Origin: Chimonanthus salicifolius
Lineage: Eukaryota > Streptophyta > Magnoliopsida > Laurales > Calycanthaceae
NCBI GenBank assembly: GCA_013350335.1
Contig: CM023535.1
Coordinates: 40,422,069-40,486,068, forward strand
Direction: 5' to 3'
Length of the DNA stretch: 64,000 nucleotides
The notes beneath the pieces are model-generated. The model ran no database searches. It saw only the letters and a list, made by a program, of their open reading frames with translations, and had not been told where the DNA came from. Positions 35,449-45,628 of the stretch are shown here, in pieces (the first letter of the stretch is position 1; every line of letters starts with the position of its first letter). A program made the position numbers and the translations under genes.

Positions 35449-35483
<35 letters not shown>

Positions 35484-35959
35484 GAGGGGATAGAAAATGT
35501 CTAGCTTCCTTGGTCTTGAAGTGATAATGGTTTGGCCAAGCTTAATCTTTTTTTCCTTCTCTTCTTCTTCTCTTCTAATTTTTTTCTTTTCTTATTTTCT
35601 CTTGGTGTAGGACGGTGGAGAGGTGGTGAGAATGAGAGAGTGAAATGAGAGGGATGAGATGGAAAACCCATCTCATTTCTTTGGTCTTACTTGGACCATG
35701 CTCCTCCATGATGGCCTCACCAACCAAAGTATGGGCTACCTTGACTTTGGTGGTGGTGGTTGAGACAAAACCACCACTAGCCAATGGTTTTGGGTGTTTG
35801 AATTTGGTGGTTTGGTCTTCCCATGTTGACCCCTTGACCAACCTAATTAATTAAATTAAATCCTCACTTAGGTTAATTAATTTCCATCCAATTTAATTTC
35901 ATAAAATTTATCTATCTAAGAAATCTACCCATGGTTGACCAAGTCAACCATGGTGGATG
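34067..35959 (-). repeat. 3' LTR of the chromovirus, first segment (left-truncated)
   Basis: Collinear with about 46824-48690 of the 5' LTR, including TTCGGCCAT palindromes near 34358, 34827 and 35046 and a half-site near 34625. A (GA)n tract at 35453-35481 is shorter in the 5' LTR copy. It ends at GGATG (35955-35959), the left target duplication of the inserted solo LTR. Confidence 0.9.
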
Positions 35960-37436
35960 TGTAATAACCCGAGTTTTTGATAAATATATATATATATTGG
36001 CATTTATTCATTTTAAATTGAAGTTTGATGTAATAAAATGCCAAATGGACCAAATTTTGGGACAATGGCCCAAGGATGGCCCAATTGGGCCATGGGTTGG
36101 ATGAAATCCATTTAATGGGTCAATGAGGACTAATCGGGTCAAGGATGGTCAAATTGGGCCCAATACTCATTTGGGACGCAATGGACCCAATTGAGGTAAG
36201 CCTAAGGTAAGGAGGGAATTTAATTGGGCCGTGGGTCCAATGTTTACCCAATAAACCATGAATTAGAATTAATACATGTAATTGGTCAATGGTAAGTAAT
36301 CGGGTCAAAGATGGTCAATTTGAGTCAAAGGGCCATGCAGGACCCAATGGGCCAAGGTAACTAAGCCCTAAGATAAATGGATAAGACAATAATCTAATTG
36401 GGCCATGGGCCCAATGGCAATCCAATAAGAGGGATACAATTAATAAAATTTAAATCACCTAAGTTAGGTGATAAATGGACCAAAGTAACATGGCCAATGG
36501 GGCCCACCTCCACCTCACCCATTGAGGTGGCGTGTGGACCCAAGAGTAGTGGGGCCAACCACCATGGTTGACTTGGTCAACCATGGGTGGATCATGGACG
36601 GAAATTAATGGGATTAAATTAAATAGAAAGTGATTAATTAAATTAATCAAGGGATCAAGGTGATCTAAGTTAATCAACCTAAGATTAAAATGGTCAAATG
36701 GTTAAATGGTCAAAACCACTCCAACAAACACAAACCACCTCAAGAAAACACAAATTAAAACCATGGGCTTGAATGGTGGTTGGGTCTCAACCACCACCAC
36801 CAAAGTCAAGCCAACCCATGCTTGGTTGGTGAAGAAATTAATGTTGGAGTGAAGACCACTCCAACCACCTCCATTCCATTGCAAACCAACCCATTTCACT
36901 CTAGCATTCCTCATACACCAAGAAAAAACGGCACCCACCTTGCAAGAGAGGAGAAAGAACTTAGAAGAAAAACTTAGAAGGAAAAGAAAAGAAAAGAAAA
37001 GAAAAGAGGTGAAACCTTGGATTCACCATTGGAAGATCAAGAGCTACTATCTTCATCATCTTCCCCTCTTCCCCTCTCTCAACCTAACCCTATCTTAGCC
37101 GATCCAAACATGTCCCACTATTGATCAAGCACATCTAGCCGATTAAAGATCAAGAAGAAGGAAAAAAGAGGCCAAGGAAGTTGACGGGAGCAACAAAGAC
37201 CGGAGGAGTCGTCGGATAGTAAGTATGTTCTAAACAAGAAATTTATTATTTAAGGTTTTTAATTTTGAAATCCATCCTTGCCATATGATGGTGGCCAAAT
37301 TATTTTAGGCTATGGAATGGATCTAAAATCCATCAAATGGAAGGCAAAGAAATGGAAGAGATGGTCTAAGGAAAAAAATGAAATGAATGGATTAAGTATG
37401 GAAAAGATGGAAGCTTTAATGGATTGAATGGACCTT

Positions 37437-38755
37437 AGGGTTCGGCCATGTAGCATGGCCGAACCCCATGGCCAATGTGGGATGATTTTTAATTAAGGTT
37501 TGAAGGTTTGAAATGGTGGAGAATGATGTATGATAATTAGTTTTCAAGTGATTTTAATAGTGATTTTAAAGAGGATTTAAAGGCATAGAATGGGATGGAT
37601 GAATGATCATAGGGTTCGGCCATGTAGCATGGCCGAACCCCATGATGAATAATGAGTGATTTATTAAGATTATTAGGTTTGAAGATAATGAAGAAAATTA
37701 GGTTAAGTTAATGATGAAATTTAAATGAATTTACAAAGTGAATGATATATTTTAGAGGGGCAAAATGAATGAGGATTATTGATTTTAAAAAGGGATTTCT
37801 TTTGGACAAAAACATTGGTCTAAGGATGTCATCAATGGATGATGAGCCATGAACCATGGGTTCGGCCATGGTGTATGGCCGAACCCTTGGTGGTATTTAA
37901 TAATTCTCTTTATGATGGAAAAGTATAGAAAATGGTTAAGAAAAAAAAATGGATGGATTGTATGGATGTTTCAAGTATGATATGTGATGTTGGTGATTTA
38001 AATGGATGATTTAATTAGAGATATGTTTAAAAGGGTAAATGAAACCAAGAAAAATGGGGAAAGAAACATCATGGGTTCGGCCATGGTGGATGGCTGAACC
38101 CATGACCCAAATTTTGATCAATTTTAGGCTAAGGTTAAATACATGTATCAATGCTTAGGAGTTTGATTTAAAGGGCCAAAATGATTAAAGTTTTGTGATT
38201 TTAAATTGGATTATTTTGGGAGAAAACTTAGTCTTTGAAAATGGTATCTATAAAGGTGAACCTTAGGGTAGTGATTAGTGGATTTAATAAATGGAAAATA
38301 ATGTAGAAGAATGCTAGATTTTAATGGATTTATAAAAATGATATGTGAGGGTTTAAATGGAATGAAAATGGGGACTTGAATGGATAATTCAAAATTCATT
38401 GGAGATTGGATTGAAGGGAGTAATATAGACCCAAGGGAATGGAAAATAAGCATCATGGGTTCGGCCATGGTGTATGGCCGAACCCATGACCCATTTGGAG
38501 GTCATGATTGTGGGCCACCTTTAGGGCCAAATGTGAAAGGTTATATGGGGTTAAATGTTTTTCAAAAATTAAGTAATAGGTGGCTGAATTTGGATATGAT
38601 ATGGAATCATAAATAAGTCTAAGTTAGGGATGAAATCTAGACTTAAAATATACATGAAGGGGTGAAATATTAAACATGGAAGAGAAAGTGGCAAAACGGT
38701 AAATAAGTGCCACATTGAAGAACCATGGGTTCGGCCATGGTACATGGCCGAACCC
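37437..38755. repeat. Six TTCGGCCAT / ATGGCCGAA palindromes in the plus-strand solo LTR
   Basis: Copies near 37437, 37612, 37858, 38076, 38457 and 38727, spaced 175-380 bp. One has a damaged right arm (GGCTGAACCC near 38092). Confidence 0.9.
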
Positions 38756-39307
38756 TACAGGGATTAGACATAAAAATCGGATATTTTGTGAATGGTTAAG
38801 TAAAGCGATTAGTTGCTGCGTTTTAGGCTCGCAAATCGGAATTTTAAATTTGGCCAAAATTGGATTTATGTATGAGTCTAAAACCAATGGATAATGGGCT
38901 AAGTTAGGGACTTAATCATGGATGATGTATGGACTAATTCGGTAAATGTAATAAGGTATCGGGCGTCGCAAACGGTATGCGATCGGCGACCGGATTATCG
39001 AACGGGAAGCGTAACGGAACGCGACACGGTATTCGGTAGGATTCCTACCTTTTTGTAAGCGATGGATATGTGATGGTGTTTTAAATTATTTTGACTTGGC
39101 TTATTATGGATTTATGATTATAATTTATGATTTATGGGACTTGCACTATGATGGGTTTTAACTTATGAATTACATGATAGTATCATGGATTATATTTTAA
39201 TATTATGCATCATATGACTATGTATGATATATCGAATATGGTCTATCTATATACTACATAGCATAATGCACCTACATCTCATGCATGGCATGGGCAGAAA
39301 AAAATAA

Positions 39308-39480
39308 ACAAACCGGAGTCCATGCTCCATCGGGGCGACCGAGAATCAGACATGGGGATTGCCTGAGGGCTATAACTGGAGTCCATGCTCCGTAGGGGCG
39401 ACCGAGAATCAGACATGGGGATAGCCTGAGGGCTATAACCGGAGTCCATGCTCCGTCGGGGCGACCGAGAAGCAAACATG
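39308..39480. repeat. Three-unit hairpin minisatellite
   Basis: Unit about 64 bp: ACCGGAGTCCATGCTCC.TCGGGGCGACCGAGAATCAGACATGGGGAT.GCCTGAGGGCTATA. Its complement is the array at 46336-46514 in the opposite-strand LTR, with the same location relative to the LTR U5 side. Confidence 0.85.
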
Positions 39481-40180
39481 GGGAACAAGATATTGTATGA
39501 TCATACGGATAATGGGTTGGACACATGACATAAGCACCCATGACATAGCATTCATCACATACTTATTTTGTTGTATTTTATGTTATCGGTATGTGTGTAT
39601 CACTAATCCATGTGCTAGCCCTACTCGGAGTCCTACTGGGCGCGTTGACTAACGCCCTACTTCTACCCTAGCTGATGATGCAGGAGAGGCAGGAAGCGGT
39701 GGACATACCGGAGGCCAAGCTTAGGAGCTTGGAAAGCGCAGTCCTAGTTTATATTATATTTACATTTTGGAGATGTAATTTTAAAGTAACTTAGCTTGTC
39801 GGGTTGTATAAATTTACATTTCTTGCGATGGTTTGGACGTTACTTATGGACGATACATTTTGTGATATAATCATGAACATAGGGGCATTTTGGTAAATTC
39901 AATGTTGTATCTTCCCTTCTATCTAAAAACCGGTAGGATAGACTCTATTATCATGTTCCGCAATAATTATAATCCGCGAGTTTACTTCTTACGCGTGAAC
40001 CGTTCTCGTGGACTTAGCTCTGCGCACGCGTGGGGTTGGCTAGTTAAGGGTCGGGCTTTAGAAGCTCGAAGTTAACTCGCGTCGTGACGTCCGCGCCCTG
40101 TCTCACTCTTCTATTTAAAAAAAAAAAATAGACTCTGATTTTCGGAAAGCGGGTGAAAAAGGGGCGGGCGTTACAGGACG

Positions 40181-40797
40181 GCCCCCACCTATACCTACCC
40201 CACTCGCCACCTCACTTGATGAGGTGGAGGTGGGCCCCACTTGGCCATGTCACTTTAATACCATTAATTTTAAATTAGATAATTTTATAATAATTTTAAT
40301 CAATTTAATTCTCCTTAATCCACCTTAGTCATCTCAATTTATCTATGGTTGACCAAGTCAACCATGATGGTTGGCCCCACCTTTGCCTGGGTCCACACGC
40401 CACCTCAATTTGGTGAGGTGGAGGTGGGCCCCATTTCGCCATATTACCTTGTTCAATTCATCATCAATTTAGGTGATTTAAATTTTATTAAATCTATTCT
40501 TCTTATTGGATTACCATTGGGTCCATGGCCCAATTAAATTCCCTCCTATCCACTTACCTTAGGGCTTAGCTACCTTGGCCCATTGGGTTCCATATGGCTA
40601 TTTGACCCAATTGACCACCCTTGACCCAAATTTATCATCATTGACCCATTAAATGAATAAATCAAATCCATGGCCCATTGGACCACACTTGGGCCATTGT
40701 CCCAAAATTTGGTCCATTTGACATTTTATCACATCAAACTTCAAATTTAAAATAATAAATGCCACTATATATTGATCCAAAAATTCGGGCTATTACA
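40181..40797 (-). repeat. 3' LTR of the chromovirus, U3 segment
   Basis: Continuation after the solo LTR, ending TTCGGGCTATTACA. It is rich in TTGACC and TTGGGCC words, holds an imperfect W-box palindrome (about 40345-40369) and ends 1 nt before the PPT. Confidence 0.92.
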
Positions 40798-40822
40798 ATA
40801 GAATCCTCTTTTGAAAATTTCG
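40798..40822 (-). other. Polypurine tract of the chromovirus
   Basis: The minus strand reads CGAAATTTTCAAAAGAGGATTCTAT directly before the LTR start TGTAATAGCCC, preceded by a GAATTTTCGGGACGAAA string that is typical of Tekay/Del 3' ends (from memory). Confidence 0.75.
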
Positions 40823-40859
40823 TCCCGAAAATTCGAGTGACGTAGGGGTCCAAAACAAC

Positions 40860-41756
40860 TCATGCGAAGAGCTCCGGATAAACGGTTTTCATCTCCGACT
40901 CAAGTTCCCAGGTGGTTTCTTCACTGCCATGTCGTTCCCATACCACCTTGACGAATTGAATGGCGCGGTTCCGCAGTACCCTTTGTTCGCTCCCGATCAC
41001 TCTAACCGGCTTCTCCACATATGTCACATCGCTTTGTACATCGATGTCTTGAACATTTAATACATGAGAAGGATTGGGATTGTACTTTCTTAACATGGAT
41101 ACATGGAATACATCATGTAGAGATGATAATTGTGGAGGGAGCGCCAACTGATAGGCTACTCCTCCCACCCTCTTCAGGATCGGAAATGGCCCCACATATC
41201 TAGGCGATAGTTTCCCCTTCTTCCCGAACCTCATGTGCCCCTTCCGTGGTGAGACTTTTAAGAACACTAAGTCTCCCACCTCAAACTCGAGGAACCTTCC
41301 CCTTCTATCGGCATAACTCTTCTGGAGGCTCTGTGCAGTGAGTAGATGTTGCCGTATCAACTTAATCTGTGTTGTAGTCTTCGCAACCAAATCCAGCCCA
41401 ATCAACGCAAGCTCACCGGCCTCTGTCCAGCACACTGGCGATCTACACGGCCTACCATACAAGGCCTCAAACGAAGCCATCTGGAGGCTTGCCTGGTAAC
41501 TGTTATTGTAAGAGAACTCCACCAGTGGCAAATGATCTTCCCATCCGCCCTTGAAGTCTAGCATGCATGCTCTCAGCATATCCTCCAGTGTCTGTATCGT
41601 CCTCTTTGACTGTCCATCAGTTTGTGGATGAAATGCTGTGCTAGTTAACACGTCGGTTCCCATAGCCGACTGCATGCCCTGCCATACTCTGCCGGTGAAT
41701 CGACCATCCCTGTCGGACACAATAGACCGGGGAATACCATGTAGCCTGATGATCTC
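40860..41756 (-). pseudogene. Chromovirus integrase core/C-terminal domain and chromodomain-like tail
   Basis: The minus strand encodes SDRDGRFTG (catalytic Asp region), then AFHPQTDGQSKRTIQTLEDMLRAC with the catalytic Glu region, then FSYNNSYQ, ALYGRPCRSP, the GPFPIL/YQLALP integrase C-terminal (GPY/F) motif, HDVFHVSMLRKY, and a terminal FVKVVWERHG..ETTWELESEMK, a chromodomain-type tail as in Tekay/Del elements. Such domains direct integration to heterochromatin. The frame 41720-40860 is open, but the protein is cut off from the upstream part by TGA at 41754-41756, where siblings in this window have Arg (CGG). Confidence 0.93.
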
Positions 41757-42527
41757 TCAGATGTACCATCGACCCAAAGTTTCTGATGAATCTGTCATTT
41801 TGATGGGAAGGAAATGTGCGGACTTGGTCAACCGGTCCACTATGACCCATATCGCATCATTGCCCTTTGATATCCTTGGCAACCCTGTTACAAAGTCCAT
41901 GGATATGTGCTCCCATTTCCATTCTGGTACCGGTGAGGGTGCGAGTAAGCCTGGTGGTTTCCGATGTTCTGCCTTAACCTGCTGACAAGTTAAGCAACGA
42001 GCAACAAACTCTGCCACATCTTTCTTACGTCCATGCCACCAATAGTGCCTCTTAAGATCATGATACATTTTGGTGCTGCTCGGGTGGATAGAGAGTTTGG
42101 TTTGGTGTGCTTCAATCAGCAACTCTCTTCTGCAATTCTTAGGCACATATGTCCTGCCTCGGAACATAAGACCCTGCCCTGGTCTTAACTCCCACTCCGG
42201 TATAACCTCGCCGGTAGACATCTTAGCCCAAATCTCCTCCACCTCTGGATCTGTCCGTTGCTCCCGTTCAATCTCGGAGACCATGTTGGATCGTATGATC
42301 AAATTATATATGGTCCCATGATTATTGAGGTAGAGTTTAAATTCTCTGATGGTATTCAGTACCTCCCATTCCGTCCTGATCATGCTGGCTACTGTTGCAT
42401 GTGACAAGCGGCTGAGGGCATCCGCCACTTTGTTCGCCTTGCCAGGATGATACCGAAGTGCGAACTCATAATCCACCAGATATTCCATCCATCTGAGCTG
42501 TCTCATGTTGAGTTCCTTCTGATCAAA
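41757..42527 (-). pseudogene. Chromovirus RNase H end, integrase zinc finger and core start
   Basis: The minus strand encodes the end of RNase H ([27 protein letters not shown]), a linker, the integrase H-x3-H...C-x2-C zinc finger (ending CLTCQQVK) and the start of the core (WEHISMDFVTGLP, VIVDRLTKSAHF). It is separated from the RT-RNase H frame by a TAA codon at about 42529-42531 after KSLKY and ends at TGA 41754-41756. Confidence 0.92.
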
Positions 42528-43768
42528 TTAATACTTCAGACTCTTGTGATCCGAGAATACCTTAAACTTTTCACCATAGAGGTAGTGTCTCCAGCTTTTG
42601 AGAGCGAAGACCACTGCTGCTAGTTCTAGATCATGTGTGGGATAATGGCGTTCATGAATTTTCAACTGTCTTGATCCGTACGCCACTGCACGATTACCTT
42701 GACTGAGTGTACACCCCAGCCCCTCACCGGAGGCATCACAATACACCTCATAATTTCTGCCTCTTTCCGGCAAGATTAGAATAAGAGCGGTTGTAAGCCT
42801 CTTCTTTAGCTCCTCAAACCTCTGGTTGCATAGATTTGACCACTCAAACTTGACTCCTTTTTGAGTGAGTCGAGTAAGTGGAGCTGTAATCTTTGAAAAG
42901 TCCATGATGAATTTCCGGTAGTAACCGGCTAATCCCAGAAAACTGCGGATTTCGGTCACATTTGTCGGCGCTTTCCATTCCTTGACTGCTGCTACCTTAG
43001 CCGGGTCCACGGCTATACCTTCCTCTGATATGATGTGCCCCAAGAAGTTGACTTCAGATAGCCAAAATTCACACTTGCTGGCTTTGGCGTACAATTGGTT
43101 CTTCCTCAAGGTGTCTAGGACTATCCGCAGGTGCTCGGCATGTTCCTTCTGACTTTTGGAGTAGATCAGAATATCATCGATGAATACGATCACAAACTGA
43201 TCTAAGTATGGATGGAATATCCTATTCATCAGGTCCATGAACACCGCCGGTGCATTAGTAAGTCCAAACGTCATGGCTACATACTCATATAGACCATACC
43301 GTGTCCTGAAGGCTGTCTTCTCTATGTCCTCCTCTCTAACCCGAATTTGATGGTATCCGGACATCAGATCAATCTTAGAGAAATGAGAGGAACCCCGAAG
43401 TTGATCAAACAAATCGTCAATCCGAGGTAGAGGATATTTATTCCTGACAGTCAGCTGGTTCAACTTTCTATAATCCACACACATTCGAAGGGTACCGTCT
43501 TTTTTCTTTACAAATAACACTGGGGCTCCCCATGCGGATGTACTGTTCCGAATGAAACCCAGTCTGAGCAGTTCATCAATCTGTTTCTTCAACTCGGTCA
43601 TCTCAGCTGGTGCCATCCTATAACGGGGTAATGATATTGGAGCGGCGCCGGGGTATAACTTGATCTCGAAGTCTATCTCCCTCTTGGGTGGTAAACCAGG
43701 GAGCTCTGTTGGGAATACCTCGGCATAATCTGCTACTACCGCCGGAAGTTCTACCACTGGTGTCTTAT
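42528..43768 (-). pseudogene. Chromovirus reverse transcriptase and RNase H N-terminal part
   Basis: The 409-codon frame 43757-42528 contains, in order, [69 protein letters not shown], the catalytic [12 protein letters not shown] box, LGHIIS, then the RNase H segment with [10 protein letters not shown] and [18 protein letters not shown] catalytic residues (D in KIDL, DD in FIDD) are intact. The frame joins the protease frame with a one-base offset near 43760, which reads best as an indel because this group normally has one gag-pol frame. It ends prematurely after KSLKY. Confidence 0.94.
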
Positions 43769-44745
43769 CTAATCGAGGCTGTTCAAGGCAAGATGGTTCA
43801 GTTCTTCCTGCAGCCTTCTAGGGATGCCCTGCCTGTCAGCGTGTACCACGTACCGCTTTCCTTCGGGTGACCAAAATATCACCCTACGAAGGTGGCAATC
43901 AATATGGGCCTGACATGCAGTTAACCAGTCCATGCCAAATATAACATCGTATTCGGCCATATCGATTACTAAGTAGTTGAACTCGAATCTGAATCCCGTG
44001 AGTTCAGTGTTCAATGCCGTACATATGAGTCCTAATGATGTGTCTCCGACAGGGGATACAATGGTGAGTGATGTGGACAGGTTTTGTACTAATGTGCCCG
44101 TAGCAGATATGAATGCAGCAGATATAAATGAATGTGAAACTCCAGAGTCAAATAATGTAATAGCATAGGAACTACCAATTACAGCCATTCCTTGCATCAC
44201 CGAGCGATCCACCGCTACAGGAGTCGGTATGGTGAAAAGTCGTCCAGATCTGGTAGGGGTTGGCGCCCGTCCTGCCTGATTGTATGTTCTACCTCCTCGC
44301 GACTGAGTTGGTCTGGATGGAGGGTGGAAGGTACCCCTGGAGTTGGATGGTCGGTTGATCTGGGGACATTCTCTCTTGAAGTGGCCCTGTTGGCCACACT
44401 GATAACATGTGTTCCCACCCCAGGGAACCTGTGTGACTGATGTTGATGAGGAGGGCTGATTGGGGCGAAAGCCCCCCGTAGATCCTGTGGAGAGTGAGGG
44501 TCTGCTAGAATTTGGGCGGAACTTCTTGTTGGGTTGAAATGCACCCCGCCCACTTTGCCCTCGGCGGTTGTCAAACCGTACTATTTCGTTCAACTCCTGT
44601 TCTACTATGGTGGCCCTGCTGACCACCCCTGCCAATGTGGGTTCCTTGAAGATTGTCACCCTGGCTCTGATGTTTGGTCGAAGGCCCCGTTCAAACTTAC
44701 GGGCCCTTCGGTGCTCAGTATCCACCATGTAGAATGCATAACGGA
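43769..44745 (-). pseudogene. Chromovirus gag C-terminal part, zinc knuckle and aspartic protease
   Basis: The frame 44728-43769 has the gag C-terminal HRRARKFERGLRP, an Arg/Ser/Pro-rich spacer, a zinc knuckle CYQCGQQGHFKREC (about residue 110-125 of the frame) and a retropepsin whose active site reads LFDSGVSHSFIS, with the usual Thr/Ala positions changed to Ser/Val, followed by VIFGMDWL. It is joined to upstream gag through a one-base loss near 44742-44746 (between KLS and YAFYMVDTEH). Confidence 0.92.
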
Positions 44746-45393
44746 CAACTTAAGGAATTCTCTGTGGTATTCTGCCAACGTCATGCTGCCTTGTATCAAT
44801 GAGAGGAAGGCTTGAGTCTAGCTCTCTCTTTCCTCCTCTGGAAAATATTGTTCTAGGAAGGTGGCTGAGAACCATTCCCATGTCATGATGGTCCTTTCCC
44901 CTTCTGGCACCAGTGCTTGTTGCTTTTCCATAATTTCCCACCAACTACTGGCATCCTCGATTAGTTGGGAAGTGGCCAACAAGATTTTATCAGCAGGATT
45001 GGAAATTTGGAGCAGATTAAAGATCTGATTGATCCTTTTTAACCAATGTTCCGCTCCGACAGCCCCTTCTGTTCCCCTGAAGTAGGGAGGGTGCTGTTGT
45101 TGAAAATCCTTGACCATCTTCCGTTTACTGGAGTCGCTGGCGGTCGCATTTCCGCTTGAGTGTTGTTGAAGAGCGGAAGCGACTGCCGCTTGAACTACAT
45201 CTCTTAGCTCGGGAGGTACACCTTGTATGTTTATACTATTCTGTCCCTCGGCTGGATGAGGTGGTGGCACCTCCTCTTGATGCGGTGGGTTTACTTCCTC
45301 TTGATGAGGTGGCGGTACCTCCTCTTCTTGTCGAGGGGGTGTTACCTCTTTCTCTACTCATGGGTTGCGACGGGTTCTTCTTTTTGGCGGCAT
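44746..45393 (-). pseudogene. Chromovirus gag N-terminal and capsid part
   Basis: The likely start ATG is at 45393-45391 (MPPKRRTRRNP, a usual beginning for this gag type), but codon 12 is TGA (45358-45360). The frame then continues with three tandem PPHQEEV-type heptads (about 45340-45255), the retrotransposon gag domain (FRGTEGAVGAEHWLKRI, LIEDASSWWE, FLEQYFPE) and a TAG at 44815-44817 before a TLAEYHREFLKLS stretch. The protein is therefore interrupted twice before the frameshift near 44745. Confidence 0.9.
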
Positions 45394-45617
45394 TTTTCCT
45401 AAGTCATAAAAAAAACATTTACTGACTTAGTTCCTTCATAATGTTGGCGCATTCATATACATTTAGTTTTTGGAAAAATTTGCCAATATAGACATACTTA
45501 GTTTTTGAGGGGATAATTCCTAAGTATTACATATTGTCTCTCATATTGGGGAAAATTGCCAAATATGCATACTTGGTTTGGGGAAAACTTCCCAAATAGT
45601 TATGTTTGTCCATTTTG
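45394..45617 (-). other. 5' leader of the chromovirus
   Basis: About 220 bp between gag and PBS containing repeated short blocks of the form GGGGAAAnTTnCCAAAT followed by ATnCATACTTGGTTT (about 45470-45605). Related blocks occur in the leaders at 22420-22740 and 56780-56928. Confidence 0.65.
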
Positions 45618-45627
45618 GTGATACCAA
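45618..45627 (-). other. Primer binding site, initiator tRNA-Met (partial)
   Basis: The minus strand reads TTGGTATCACC next to the 5' LTR end. Only the first nine bases match tRNA-iMet; the usual GAGCG continuation is changed. Confidence 0.75.
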
Positions 45628-45628
45628 C

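Larger units (their letters stand above)
35960..40175 (+). repeat. Solo chromovirus LTR, 4.2 kb, opposite orientation, inside the 3' LTR
   Basis: Starts TGTAATAACCCGAG and ends GGGGCGGGCGTTACA, with 5-bp duplications GGATG (35955-35959) and GGACG (40176-40180). The uninterrupted sequence exists in the 5' LTR at about 48694 (GGTGGACGGCCCCC), which proves the insertion and shows the left copy carries one mutation. In order it contains TTGACC-rich U3 and a W-box palindrome (about 36565-36589), six TTCGGCCAT palindromes (37437-38755), a three-unit minisatellite (39308-39480), the CTGGGCGCGTTGACTAACGCCC hairpin (about 39637) and the U5 block. Confidence 0.93.

Noticed and set aside
35453..35481. 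(GA)n as a regulatory GAGA element
   Set aside because: A simple microsatellite whose length differs between the two LTRs of the same element; no evidence of function.
36978..37005. AAAAG tandem repeat as a notable structure
   Set aside because: An ordinary short microsatellite in purine-rich LTR sequence.
43757..43772. Programmed frameshift between protease and RT
   Set aside because: Tekay/Del elements normally use a single gag-pol frame, and this copy has several other random frame breaks, so an indel is more likely.
40860..45393. Integrated plant pararetrovirus
   Set aside because: The region has integrase, a chromodomain-like tail, LTRs, PBS and PPT in Ty3/gypsy order, and no movement or coat protein motifs.
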